Positions 8,265 through 16,332 of a stretch of DNA of 64,000 nt are shown here, piece after piece. The DNA is taken from assembly GCA_001657325.1 (NCBI GenBank), contig LWRO01000004.1:1-64000 (forward strand), written 5' to 3'. Positions within the stretch are counted from its first letter, which is position 1, and the number at the start of each line of letters is the position of its first letter. The position numbers were made by a program, and so were the translations under genes. The notes below the pieces were generated by a model that saw only the letters and a program-made list of their open reading frames with translations, was not told where the DNA came from and ran no database searches. Source of the stretch: Geitlerinema sp. BBD 1991-9 (GTDB lineage: Bacteria; Cyanobacteriota; Cyanobacteriia; Cyanobacteriales; Geitlerinemataceae).

Positions 8265-9911
8265 ATGCTGCAACTGGCACGAAACTCTCGCCAAGCCGAA
8301 ATCCTCGAAGTCGTTCTCAGCAATGGCTGGGACTATATGCGAGGTCTCCTCAGTAGCGGACAAGTCGGCGAGCCGGACATTCCTCCCCCAGCGGTTTTAC
8401 GCAACATCCTCACCGATTTGGGGCCGGTTTACGTCAAACTGGGGCAACTGATGAGTACGCGCCCCGACTTACTCCCTCCCGAATATATCGAATCCCTCAG
8501 CGCCCTTCACGCGAAAGTCCCTCCCGTTCCTTGGTCGGAAATCGAAGGGGTTATCCGCCAAAGTCTTCCCCGACCGATGGAAGAGGTATTCTCGGATATC
8601 GATACGCAACCCCTCGCGGCGGGGTCGATGGCGCAAGTACACCGCGTTCGCCTGCGAGACGGACGAGAGATGGCGATGAAGGTGCAGCGGCCGGGAATCG
8701 ATAAGCTCGTCGCTCAGGACGTGGAACTGATTCAAAATATTGCCAAACTGATGGCCACCACAGAATTCGGGAAAAGTTACGATGTCGTGGGACTCGCCGA
8801 CGAATTTGGCAAAGCGCTGTACGCCGAACTCGATTTCACCCAAGAAGCGTACTATACGGACAAACTCCGTCAAAATCTCGCCTCGAGTCCGTGGTTCGAT
8901 CCCGATCGATTGAAAGTTCCCGCCATCGAACGCCAACTCACGACACAGAAACTCTTAGTCATGGAATGGCTCGACGGCGTTCCTCTGTTGACAGCGCACT
9001 TACAGGGAAGTCATCGAGATGGCAACACGGAAACCGAACGTGCCGAACTGACAACGCTGATTTTCCGGGCGTTTTTTCAACAGTTTCTCAGCGACGGCTT
9101 CTTTCACGCCGACCCCCATCCTGGAAACCTGTTCTATCTAAAAGACGGACGGATAGCGATTCTCGATTGCGGGATGGTGGGATCGCTCGACCCTCGCACT
9201 CGATCGGCTTTGACTGAAATGTTGCTGGCGATTGTCAACGCCGATGCGTCCCGCTGCGCTCAGTTGAGTTTGCAGTTGGCGGAACCAACACAACCGATCG
9301 ATCTGGCGCGGTTGGAAGGTGATTACGTGCGATTGTTGCGCCGTTACTACAACTTGAGCCTGTCGGAACTCAACACGAGCGAGGCGTTTTACGAAGTTTT
9401 GCAAGCGGCGCGGCGCAATCACCTGCGTTGGCCGGGAAATATCGGCTTGTTTGCAAAATCCCTCGGAAATTTGGAGGGCGTTGCCCGTCAATTTAACCCA
9501 CAGGTGAACGTCCTTGAAGAAGTCAAACCGTTGATGACGGATATCTTTAGAAAGGAACTCGTCGGTGACGATTTGGGACAGGCGTTATTTAGAACGACGT
9601 TGGAGTTTAAAAACCTCTCTCTCGAATCGCCCCGTCAGGTAGGTTTCTTGCTGAACCGCCTCAGTAACGAAACCCTACGGTTTAATCTAAGGGTGGAAGG
9701 ATTGGACGCTTTGCGACGCAGTATCGACGAATCGGCGAACCGCCGCACGTTTGGAACGGTGTTGAGTGCGCTGATTTTAGGCGCGGCGATTCTTTCGACG
9801 GGGGCGCAAACACCGCAATTGGTTCTGTTGACGAATATTTTGTTCGGTGCGGCGAGCCTGATCGGGTTGGTGTTGTTGTATAAGATCGTTCGATCGGGGA
9901 AATTGCGGTGA
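8265..9911 (+). CDS. ABC1/UbiB-family atypical protein kinase (AarF domain)
   Basis: 548 residues. Family hallmarks in order: the KxGQ motif (YVKLGQLMSTRPDLLP, near residue 50), the Ala-rich nucleotide loop (AAGSMAQVHRV), the invariant lysine region (MAMKVQRPG), ELDFTQEA, and the catalytic and metal-binding segment HADPHPGNL followed by ILDCGMVG (Cys where many kinases have Phe in DFG). Two hydrophobic segments at the C-terminus suggest membrane association. ABC1 kinases in cyanobacteria and chloroplasts act on prenylquinone metabolism and plastoglobule-like functions; the substrate here is unknown. Two small membrane-linked genes follow after 12 bases, so an operon is likely. Confidence 0.9.
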   Translation: MLQLARNSRQAEILEVVLSNGWDYMRGLLSSGQVGEPDIPPPAVLRNILTDLGPVYVKLGQLMSTRPDLLPPEYIESLSALHAKVPPVPWSEIEGVIRQSLPRPMEEVFSDIDTQPLAAGSMAQVHRVRLRDGREMAMKVQRPGIDKLVAQDVELIQNIAKLMATTEFGKSYDVVGLADEFGKALYAELDFTQEAYYTDKLRQNLASSPWFDPDRLKVPAIERQLTTQKLLVMEWLDGVPLLTAHLQGSHRDGNTETERAELTTLIFRAFFQQFLSDGFFHADPHPGNLFYLKDGRIAILDCGMVGSLDPRTRSALTEMLLAIVNADASRCAQLSLQLAEPTQPIDLARLEGDYVRLLRRYYNLSLSELNTSEAFYEVLQAARRNHLRWPGNIGLFAKSLGNLEGVARQFNPQVNVLEEVKPLMTDIFRKELVGDDLGQALFRTTLEFKNLSLESPRQVGFLLNRLSNETLRFNLRVEGLDALRRSIDESANRRTFGTVLSALILGAAILSTGAQTPQLVLLTNILFGAASLIGLVLLYKIVRSGKLR

Positions 9912-9923
9912 GGAGATGAGGGG

Positions 9924-10379
9924 ATGAGTGAAGTAGGGTCGAACCGAACCGTTGCGTCCGACGGATTTCGAGAAAAATTCGAGGTGTTGGTGTCGATGGT
10001 TCTCGAGGAGTGGCCTCAGGTATCGCGAGAGGAGTTGCTGGAGACGGAAGGAGAACTCGATCGAGTGGTGGAATTGGTCGCAACGCGCACGGAACACACA
10101 AAACAACTGGTTCGCCGACAGTTGGCGGAACTCGATCGCCTGTGCGAATCCCCGGAAACCGAACCGGAGATCGATCGAAACGCCAATCTTTCGGTCGACG
10201 AAGTTCTGGAACGGTTAGAACGACGGACGGAAAAATTGCTCGATCGTGTGAAAGCTGAGGTACTTCCTGAAGTCAAAGTCCAGACGAAACGGCATCCCGT
10301 CACGAGCTTGCTGACAGCGATGGGAATTGGCTTTATCCTGGGATTGCTCTTTGCTGGAGGTGGCCGCAATCGCCGCTAG
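9924..10379 (+). CDS. CsbD-like / YqjD-ElaB-like membrane-anchored protein
   Basis: 151 residues. The N-terminal half has a CsbD-like pattern (W-x-x-x-S-x-E-E-L, then EGELDRVVELV). The middle is highly charged and helical. The C-terminus is a single glycine-rich membrane helix (TSLLTAMGIGFILGLLFAG) ending in Arg-rich GGRNRR, as in ElaB/YgaM/YqjD inner-membrane proteins that tether ribosomes in enterobacteria. It lies 12 bases after the ABC1 kinase gene and overlaps the next gene, which looks YqjE-like, so the pair mirrors the yqjD-yqjE order. Function in cyanobacteria is not known; the family call is by pattern. Confidence 0.6.
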   Translation: MSEVGSNRTVASDGFREKFEVLVSMVLEEWPQVSREELLETEGELDRVVELVATRTEHTKQLVRRQLAELDRLCESPETEPEIDRNANLSVDEVLERLERRTEKLLDRVKAEVLPEVKVQTKRHPVTSLLTAMGIGFILGLLFAGGGRNRR

Positions 10380-10767
10380 TTCGTTGTTTTCTCAACTCGA
10401 TCGATACGTTCGCCGAATTTTTCGACTGTTGGCGGTGTTGGTGGAAATGCATCTCGACATCGCACAACAGGAAGCCGCGCGAGAACAACAGCGCCTCGCT
10501 ACAGGATTGGCGTTCCTCGTGGCGGGGGCCGGCTTGTTGGCAATGGGGTTTGGAATGCTACAAGTGGCGGCGGTGTGGCTGTGTCACGTGTGGGGATTGA
10601 GTTGGCTCGCCTCAATTTCGATCGTGGGGGGTGCGGATTTACTGGTGGGTTTGGTTCTCCTCAACGCTGGCTCGAACAAACTGCGTGGTGCGTATATGGT
10701 GGAAACTCGCGATCGCATTGCCAGGACGACAGTGGCGCTGACGCGAGACGATGGGGACTCGAGCTAA
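10360..10767 (+). CDS. YqjE-like phage-holin-family (DUF1469) membrane protein
   Basis: About 135 residues when started at the GTG at 10360. The frame is also open to a TTG at 10327, and the exact start is uncertain because the 5' end overlaps the preceding gene. An amphipathic helix (EMHLDIAQQEAAREQQR) is followed by two hydrophobic segments (about residues 45-70 and 75-105), then a basic tail. This is the layout of the Actinobacterial-holin/YqjE family of inner-membrane proteins. Overlap with the YqjD-like gene implies translational coupling. The role is unknown; membrane-stress association is a family-level suggestion. Confidence 0.6.
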   Translation: MAAIAASSLFSQLDRYVRRIFRLLAVLVEMHLDIAQQEAAREQQRLATGLAFLVAGAGLLAMGFGMLQVAAVWLCHVWGLSWLASISIVGGADLLVGLVLLNAGSNKLRGAYMVETRDRIARTTVALTRDDGDSS

Positions 10768-10816
10768 ATACAAGGCGAGAGTTTCGATCGAATCTAGAAC
10801 GACAATTGCGCGCGTA

Positions 10817-10953
10817 GGGTCTGTTGGAATTGCGGTGGTATTGGATTGCCTATGATACCAAAACCCTTGTCGGGGCGAACGGCCGTTCGCCCCGACGCCA
10901 ACGGTTTCGGAATTTCATAAACTCTGCGAGATCGCCCTAACTCCAACAGACCC
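10817..10953. repeat. Dispersed palindromic element, copy 1, with terminal inverted repeats
   Basis: The element begins GGGTCTGTTGGA and ends with the exact reverse complement TCCAACAGACCC (10942-10953). At its centre (10869-10896) is a 28-base perfect palindrome built from the GGGGCGAACGG unit. A second copy is at 48093-48226 with near-identical left half. No open reading frame for a transposase is present; the element is either a MITE-like non-autonomous element or a large extragenic palindrome. The single-stranded form would fold into a long hairpin. Confidence 0.8.
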
Positions 10954-11112
10954 CGCGCGTAACGAGGGAAGCGGTCTGATACATCCGATTTTCTCGTCTT
11001 ATCTCTTTCCTCAAGCCCAGATCGTTTTGTGAAAAGCGTTGCCCTATAAGCTCGCCTGATTGCTCCATCACCTCTTGGCAACACCTTTCCCGGATATCGA
11101 TCTCGTATATCT

Positions 11113-11140
11113 TTGACATAGCATCTGTCTATTTTATAAT
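11113..11140 (+). promoter_or_regulatory. Consensus sigma-70-type promoter
   Basis: A perfect -35 TTGACA (11113-11118) and a perfect -10 TATAAT (11135-11140) are separated by 16 bases. The nearest plus-strand gene is the hybrid histidine kinase 366 bases downstream, so the transcript would have a long leader, or the promoter drives an unrecognised small RNA in 11150-11500. Confidence 0.6.
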
Positions 11141-11329
11141 AGGTATAGCCGTATTAGTGCTGGCGGCGTTTCAGATGTTGCATTCATGAAGAATTGCCAA
11201 AGTACCTGCATTCAATACGTGATAACAGCAATAATTGATTTAATTCGATCTTAGTTCTAGAGCGTTGTTAGATATTCTTTGTGGCTTTTTTGAGTATTGT
11301 TTTTAAATTTACGAACGTCGATCTCGCCA

Positions 11330-11437
11330 ATAAATCTACGGAAAACGCTGGGGCTTATACGGAGTGATTGTTGATTTGTTCCGATAAACCTACGGAAAAT
11401 ACTGAGGTTTATACGAAGTGACGGTTGATTTATCGAT
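11330..11437. repeat. Two imperfect 54-bp tandem repeats upstream of the histidine kinase
   Basis: Unit 1 (11330-11383) and unit 2 (11384-11437) share TAAA-C/T-CTACGGAAAA, then G-TTATACG-AGTGA and GTTGATTT at a fixed 54-base period. They lie in the 550-base gene-free stretch before the kinase start at 11506. They may be duplicated regulator sites or a duplicated RNA element. Apart from these repeats, the palindromic element and the promoter, nothing else is seen in 10954-11505. Confidence 0.7.
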
Positions 11438-11505
11438 CGACATCAACATCAAAATAATACAAACTTCATATTCGATACAAAGGTGATTGTCTTGAGGGAT
11501 TCCAA

Positions 11506-14298
11506 ATGACTGAAAAGACCTATAGATCTTTAACCCATGATACATTGCGTAACCTGGGAATCAGAATTGTTGCTGTCATCACAATTGTATCTTTACTGAG
11601 TTATTCTTGTTTAACCTCTCAGTTGTCGAGTGATACTCAAAGCCAACTCGCAAGGTATACTACAGAACGAGAAAAGCGAGAAGAAACAATCTTTATTTTG
11701 GCTGAAGACAACCATGAATTACTTCGTGAAAACGCGATCGCAAAACTACAAAACACACCGCCTAAAGAAAGTATAGAAAAATTCGATCGATATTTTTTTC
11801 GATGGTCAGATGGAACGATTAGAAATGTTCCTGAGGAAACGTCTTCAGACCCTTTTGATACAGAGCAGTATCCGACTGCATTTATCGGACAAAACGTTAC
11901 AATTGACGACGATTTACGAAAACGAATGGTCGTCTTTTACGAGTTAGTTGAAAAATACGGAGCAGGCTGGCGAAATCGTTTTCTCAATACTTATATTAGT
12001 CTCCCCGAAGGTGCAAATATCGTTCTGTGGCCGGGGGCAGCTTGGGGAATCGAAGCTGAGGCTGAATTAGATATTCCCCAGGAAGAATGGGCTTACCTCG
12101 GAACCCCACAACACAATCCACAGCGAGATACCTTGTGGACGAGAGTATATGCCGATCCCGTCATCCGCAATTGGATGGTTTCGGTGGAAACCCCAATCGA
12201 CGATGCAGAAGGAAGACATATTGGAACGATCGGTCACGATGTCGTTTTAAACGATCTACTCGATCGAACGATTCACGACAAGTTAGACGGAACTTACAAC
12301 ATTCTCATTCGATCGGATGGAACGCTCATTGCGCACCCCGATTTCATGGAGCAGATTCAAGAAAGAGACGGAAGGTTAACCGTTTGGGAACTCGGCGACC
12401 AACACCTCCAGCGTATCTTTAACATCGTTCGATCGAGCAAACCCGAGGAAGCAGTCTTTCACAACCCAACCGATCGTGAATACTTGGCAGTTGCCCAACT
12501 CAACGGATCTCATTGGTATTTAATCTCTGTCTATCCAGAAAGTTTACTGCACAAACAAGCCGTTTGGATGACTCAGTTTATTTTCGCGATCGGCGTGACC
12601 TCATTATTGTTAGAAATCATCTTAATTTTTCTGGTTCTACGACAAAAAATTACCATTCCCTTAAAAAATCTCTTAGCCGCAACGCAAAAAATTTCTGCTG
12701 GAAACTTTGACGTCAACCTCGATACCCAACGCCAAGACGAATTGGGACAATTGGCAGTCTCGTTTAACAACATGGTCGAACGACTGCAAGATGCATTTGC
12801 AACCCTAGAAAAGCGTGTTGAAAAACGCACTGCTGAGTTAGCTGTTGCCAAAGACAAAGCCGATCGAGCCAATCAAGCCAAAAGTGAATTTCTCGCCAAC
12901 ATGAGTCACGAATTGCGAACTCCCCTCAACGGCATCCTCGGCTACGCTCAAATCCTACAACGCAGCAGCGATCTCAACTCACAGCGACAGGGAGTCGATA
13001 TCATCCAAAAGTGCGGTTCTCACCTACTGACGCTGATTAACGATATCCTCGACCTCTCTAAAATTGAAGCGCACCGATTCGAGCTGTTGCTCGGCGATTT
13101 TCACTTTCCCTCATTTCTCACTGGAATCGTCGAACTCTGCCAAATCAACGCTCGACAAAAGGGATTAGCGTTTGAGTATCAACCGACCTCTTCGCTACCC
13201 ACTGCCGTTCGAGCTGACGAAAAACGACTGCGGCAAGTTTTAATCAACTTACTTGGAAATGCCGTTAAATACACACAACGAGGTATCGTGACGTTTCAAG
13301 TGGGCGTTATTTCACAATTTCCCAGAGAAGGCGAGGAGCGAGATTCAGTGCGAGTCCGTTTCCTCGTTAAAGATACGGGAATTGGCATGGATTCCGAACA
13401 AATCACTCAAATTTTCCATCCTTTTGAGCGAGTTGAGGACGCTTCGCAGATGTCAGAAGGAACGGGCTTGGGTTTGGCGATCGGTCAGCAAATTGTTAAG
13501 TTGATGGACAGTCAGATTCAAGTGAAGAGTGAACCCGGAAAAGGGAGTACGTTCTGGTTCGATGTAGACTTACTCTTGAATCGCGATTGGATCGCGAATG
13601 AAAGTACGCCTTACCGTCCGATCGTGGGGTATCGAGGATCGCCGCGAAAAATTTTACTGGTAGACGATAAGTGGGAAAATCGGACGGTGATCGTCAATGT
13701 TCTCGATCCGTTGGGATTTGAAACGATCGAGGCGAAAGACGGACAAGAAGCACTCGCGCAAGCCGTTGATGAAAACCCCGATTTGATAATTACGGATTTG
13801 GTCATGCCTCAACTCGACGGCTTCGAGATGGTGCGGCGGTTGCGTCAAATGCCGGAATTTAAGAACGTTCCGATTATCGTATCTTCAGCGAGTGTATTCG
13901 ACCTCGATCGACATCGGAGTCTCGAGGCGGGAGGGAACGAGTTTGTCTCGAAACCCGTGCATATTGAAGAACTGCTCGATAAGATTCAAAGCCTTCTCAA
14001 ATTGGAATGGGTCTATGCTGAACGTCAGGAAGACGCTAAGCCGACTGTCGGATTGGATATTTCGAGCGATCCCGATGTTATCGTCCTCCCAACAGTTGAC
14101 GAGCTTGACGTTCTTCTCGATCTGGCGAGGCGGGGAAGCTTGCGAAAATTGCGCAATCGTGCGAACGAGTTAGTCTCGATCGATCCGCGATACGAACCCT
14201 TTGCACGCACGCTCGACGAGTTGGCGAAGGGCTTTCAGGAGCGAGCCTTGTTAGAACTGTTGGAACACTATCGATCGTCTTACGATGTAAGTGTTTGA
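11506..14298 (+). CDS. Hybrid sensor histidine kinase/response regulator with extracytoplasmic Cache domain
   Basis: 930 residues. A membrane helix (about 18-38) is followed by a large extracytoplasmic region of Cache type (about 45-345, with VSVETPIDDAEGRHIGTIGHD and GTLIAHPDF), a second helix (about 355-378), HAMP (about 380-435), coiled coil, HisKA with phospho-acceptor His468 (MSHELRTPLNG), and HATPase with the N-box (NLLGNAVKY) and G-boxes (DTGIGM, GTGLGLAI). A receiver domain follows with Asp764 (TDLVMPQLDGFEM). A helical 90-residue tail, common in cyanobacterial hybrid kinases, ends the protein. The ligand of the Cache domain is unknown. The adjacent downstream genes are on the opposite strand, so no partner is implied. 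Confidence 0.92.
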   Translation: MTEKTYRSLTHDTLRNLGIRIVAVITIVSLLSYSCLTSQLSSDTQSQLARYTTEREKREETIFILAEDNHELLRENAIAKLQNTPPKESIEKFDRYFFRWSDGTIRNVPEETSSDPFDTEQYPTAFIGQNVTIDDDLRKRMVVFYELVEKYGAGWRNRFLNTYISLPEGANIVLWPGAAWGIEAEAELDIPQEEWAYLGTPQHNPQRDTLWTRVYADPVIRNWMVSVETPIDDAEGRHIGTIGHDVVLNDLLDRTIHDKLDGTYNILIRSDGTLIAHPDFMEQIQERDGRLTVWELGDQHLQRIFNIVRSSKPEEAVFHNPTDREYLAVAQLNGSHWYLISVYPESLLHKQAVWMTQFIFAIGVTSLLLEIILIFLVLRQKITIPLKNLLAATQKISAGNFDVNLDTQRQDELGQLAVSFNNMVERLQDAFATLEKRVEKRTAELAVAKDKADRANQAKSEFLANMSHELRTPLNGILGYAQILQRSSDLNSQRQGVDIIQKCGSHLLTLINDILDLSKIEAHRFELLLGDFHFPSFLTGIVELCQINARQKGLAFEYQPTSSLPTAVRADEKRLRQVLINLLGNAVKYTQRGIVTFQVGVISQFPREGEERDSVRVRFLVKDTGIGMDSEQITQIFHPFERVEDASQMSEGTGLGLAIGQQIVKLMDSQIQVKSEPGKGSTFWFDVDLLLNRDWIANESTPYRPIVGYRGSPRKILLVDDKWENRTVIVNVLDPLGFETIEAKDGQEALAQAVDENPDLIITDLVMPQLDGFEMVRRLRQMPEFKNVPIIVSSASVFDLDRHRSLEAGGNEFVSKPVHIEELLDKIQSLLKLEWVYAERQEDAKPTVGLDISSDPDVIVLPTVDELDVLLDLARRGSLRKLRNRANELVSIDPRYEPFARTLDELAKGFQERALLELLEHYRSSYDVSV

Positions 14299-14353
14299 GC
14301 CACGAGATCGCACTCGTTCGAAACTTCCGGCAAGAGTCGATCGTTGCCGATCT

Positions 14354-14623
14354 TCAATGTTTCCAGAGCAGCTTGAGCGCCATTAACGCAAACCCAAAAG
14401 CTGCCACGCCTTTGACTAGATAAGTCGGTAGGAGATGCGCGAAGCCTTCGCCGACGAGAACGCCAAGCAAACTCGCCAGTAAGAGTGCGCCAGCCGTTCC
14501 AAAGAAGACGGCTTGCGGCGATTTAGAACTTCCACTGAGGGCGATCGCCGCCAGTTGACTTTTATCTCCGAGTTCGGAAATGAAAACGGCGATAAAGCTA
14601 AGTCCAATTAGGTTCCAATCCAT
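14354..14623 (-). CDS. Half-size TMEM165/GDT1 (UPF0016) cation exchanger subunit
   Basis: 89 residues, three hydrophobic segments. It contains the GDT1 signature E-L-G-D-K-S-Q near residue 18 in the first helix. Full-length GDT1/Mnx proteins have two such motifs in one chain of about 200 residues; this protein has one, and the gene 150 bases upstream on the same strand encodes the other half. The two probably assemble as a heterodimer that moves Mn2+ or Ca2+ out of the cytoplasm, a function shown for the family in cyanobacteria (Mnx) and chloroplasts (PAM71). The ion is inferred, not visible. Confidence 0.85.
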   Translation of the reverse strand: MDWNLIGLSFIAVFISELGDKSQLAAIALSGSSKSPQAVFFGTAGALLLASLLGVLVGEGFAHLLPTYLVKGVAAFGFALMALKLLWKH

Positions 14624-14772
14624 GGCAAAAATCGATCGTTAAAGGCTGTACGTTACAGAGAGACTTTACAGTGAAGCGTGAAAAGTGCAGCGTTTTCAGG
14701 GGGACAAGGGAGAAATAACTCGCTGAAGCCTGTTTTCACTCGTGAGTGCGTCACTGATAACGGGTAGCTGTG

Positions 14773-15126
14773 TTAAGCATCGAGCATATCGCCGAGAAGC
14801 AGAATGGAAATGAACATGAGAATGACAGCAGCAGCGGTTTCGATGGTTTCTTCAGAGACGCGCTTGGCCAACCACTGTCCGAGCAGAACGCCGATTAAGC
14901 TGGTCGTGACGAGTGCAGCTCCCGCGCCGAGAAAGACTAACCACGGGGATTTCGACTCAGCCGTCATCAGTAGCGTCGTGAGTTGGGTTTTGTCCCCCAT
15001 TTCGGCGAGAAAAATCGTCAAAAACGTAGAACCGAAGACCGTGAGTGTCGATCGAGAAACTTTAGAGGGTTTTAGCAATTGAGGGGTTTCGGAGGTGGTT
15101 TCGGGGGGCGGTGTCAAGACTTTCAC
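14773..15126 (-). CDS. Half-size TMEM165/GDT1 (UPF0016) cation exchanger subunit
   Basis: 117 residues: a polar 30-residue N-terminus, then three hydrophobic segments with the motif E-M-G-D-K-T-Q near residue 44. It pairs with the half-size gene at 14354-14623; transcription runs from this gene to that one across a 149-base gap. The two proteins are similar but not identical, consistent with duplication and divergence of one half-exchanger. The expected role is Mn2+/Ca2+ homeostasis at the plasma or thylakoid membrane. Confidence 0.85.
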   Translation of the reverse strand: MKVLTPPPETTSETPQLLKPSKVSRSTLTVFGSTFLTIFLAEMGDKTQLTTLLMTAESKSPWLVFLGAGAALVTTSLIGVLLGQWLAKRVSEETIETAAAVILMFISILLLGDMLDA

Positions 15127-15177
15127 GAGTAACAGTTTCGATCGAGAACTTTATAGAATTTTACAAAACGATGGCAG

Positions 15178-15558
15178 TTATTCAGCTTGTCGAGGACGTA
15201 AAATGCGAGGCGTTCCCACCGCTCGATCGAAGCGCAGCATTTCCAGGCTTCGGTCTCCGTAGATATCGGCGATGTGTTCTCGACAACAGTCGATCGCGAA
15301 TTCGTCTAATGCTTCAGGCTCGACGTCGTATCGCATTTGATATTCGGTCGCGTCCACACGGCAAAACCGGGGTCGATCGGCGTAAATTCGACATTCTCGG
15401 GTGTCTCGATCGAGGTTAACGCACCAACCGTCAACATCGACGAGATTCAAGTAGTGTTCGAGTTCTTCGGGGGATAGATATGTTTCTAGGTCGGGACGTT
15501 CTTCGGGGGCGAGGTAACAACACGCACCGCACTGTTTGATACATTGCCAGGTGGCCAC
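15178..15558 (-). CDS. YkgJ-family cysteine-cluster protein (UPF0153)
   Basis: About 126 residues from a GTG at 15558. The frame is open to an ATG at 15624, but the usual family start is close to ATWQCIKQCGACC, so GTG is preferred. Clustered cysteines (WQCIKQCGACC; later GWCVNLDRDTRECRIY and RFCRVD; near the end DCC) form the metal or Fe-S binding pattern of YkgJ/FliB-like proteins. Function is unknown; a zinc or iron-sulfur cluster is expected. It stands alone, 51 bases after the GDT1 half-gene start, on the same strand. Confidence 0.8.
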   Translation of the reverse strand: MATWQCIKQCGACCYLAPEERPDLETYLSPEELEHYLNLVDVDGWCVNLDRDTRECRIYADRPRFCRVDATEYQMRYDVEPEALDEFAIDCCREHIADIYGDRSLEMLRFDRAVGTPRILRPRQAE

Positions 15559-15699
15559 GCAATCGATCTCCTGGGGTAAGCCTTCTTCTTCGAGCTTAGC
15601 GGTTTTTCCGCATCGATGTCTCAATGGGGTCGGTCTATCTCACGCGATCTCACCTTGTTTTTTATAGTTTTGTAAAGTTTCTTAAAATGAAGCGTCGCT

Positions 15700-16082
15700 C
15701 GGCCAGTACAATGTCAATCGGCATTTCGAGCGATCGATATCAGAATCTCAAGCCAGCGTAAAGCTGCCATGTTGGGTCTAACCGGATGGCGCTAAACGCA
15801 AGCCGAGGCAGTGTTAAAGTAAAACTGCCCGTGTGAAGGCGAATCCCCGTTTCCGTCGCCAACGTTCGGCGGCAATCTGGGAATTCTGTCACCAACGCGG
15901 CAAGTTTGGGTCTCGCGAACTGAGATTCCGAGTTCTTGCGGGAGTACTAAGACCAAAACGATGTGGGCAAAAACCTGCTACGGATTTGGCAATTCCCGAT
16001 CGATAGAGCAGCATCTCACTCACGCGACTCGCGTTGAGATGTCCTCAACCGTTAAACCGTTTCGTCCGTTTGGGAGAGCGTT
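15700..16082 (+). other. Long structured gene-free region upstream of psb30 (candidate leader or small RNA)
   Basis: No protein gene is supported here. The plus strand contains several potential hairpins. One pairs CTCGCGAACT with AGTTC..GCGGGAG (about 15913-15946). Another, at 16014-16043, has CATCTCA pairing with TGAGATG and ACGCG pairing with CGCGT inside. A GC-rich segment around 15855-15885 could also fold. This could be the 5' leader of psb30 or an independent RNA gene. It does not match a riboswitch or stable RNA that I can identify with confidence. Confidence 0.35.
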
Positions 16083-16202
16083 ATGGAAGCTTTAGCATCA
16101 ATCAACTGGGAACCAATTTTACAACTTACCTTTGTGGGACTGATTGTTATTGCAGGCCCTCTCGTCATTTTCGTTCTGGCTGCCCGAGGCGGCGATCTTT
16201 AG
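16083..16202 (+). CDS. psb30: Photosystem II protein Psb30 (Ycf12)
   Basis: 39 residues: a short polar N-terminus ([11 protein letters not shown]), one membrane helix (about 13-33) and the conserved end AARGGDL. This matches Psb30/Ycf12, a single-helix subunit of the photosystem II core in the thylakoid membrane that stabilises the complex under strong light. The length is typical of the family. An intrinsic terminator follows 22 bases after the stop, so the gene is probably monocistronic. Confidence 0.9.
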   Translation: MEALASINWEPILQLTFVGLIVIAGPLVIFVLAARGGDL

Positions 16203-16223
16203 ATTTATTCGTTCCTCCATGCC

Positions 16224-16253
16224 AGCCCGATCGAGGATTCGATCGGGCTTTTT
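16224..16253 (+). terminator. Rho-independent terminator of psb30
   Basis: Arms AGCCCGATCGA (16224-16234) and TCGATCGGGCT (16239-16249) form an 11-bp stem with a 4-base loop, followed by a T-run to 16253. Confidence 0.9.
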
Positions 16254-16332
16254 CAGCGCAAAGCGATCGGCGTCAAGTCAAGTCTTCCAAAGAGGCTCAG
16301 ACGGTCTGACAAGCTTCAACCCCAGCTTTCGA

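Noticed and set aside
10794-11084. 96-codon minus-strand frame across the palindromic element
   Set aside because: Its sequence (RTAVRPDKGFGIIGN) is only the translated repeat, and a similar phrase appears in copy 2; no real protein is implied.
11330-11437. CRISPR array
   Set aside because: Two 54-bp tandem repeats without spacers and no cas genes; the heptamers at 43937 are likewise not CRISPR.
15700-16082. Cobalamin riboswitch or 6S/tmRNA in the psb30 upstream region
   Set aside because: Some short matches are present, but none of the conserved cores could be aligned.
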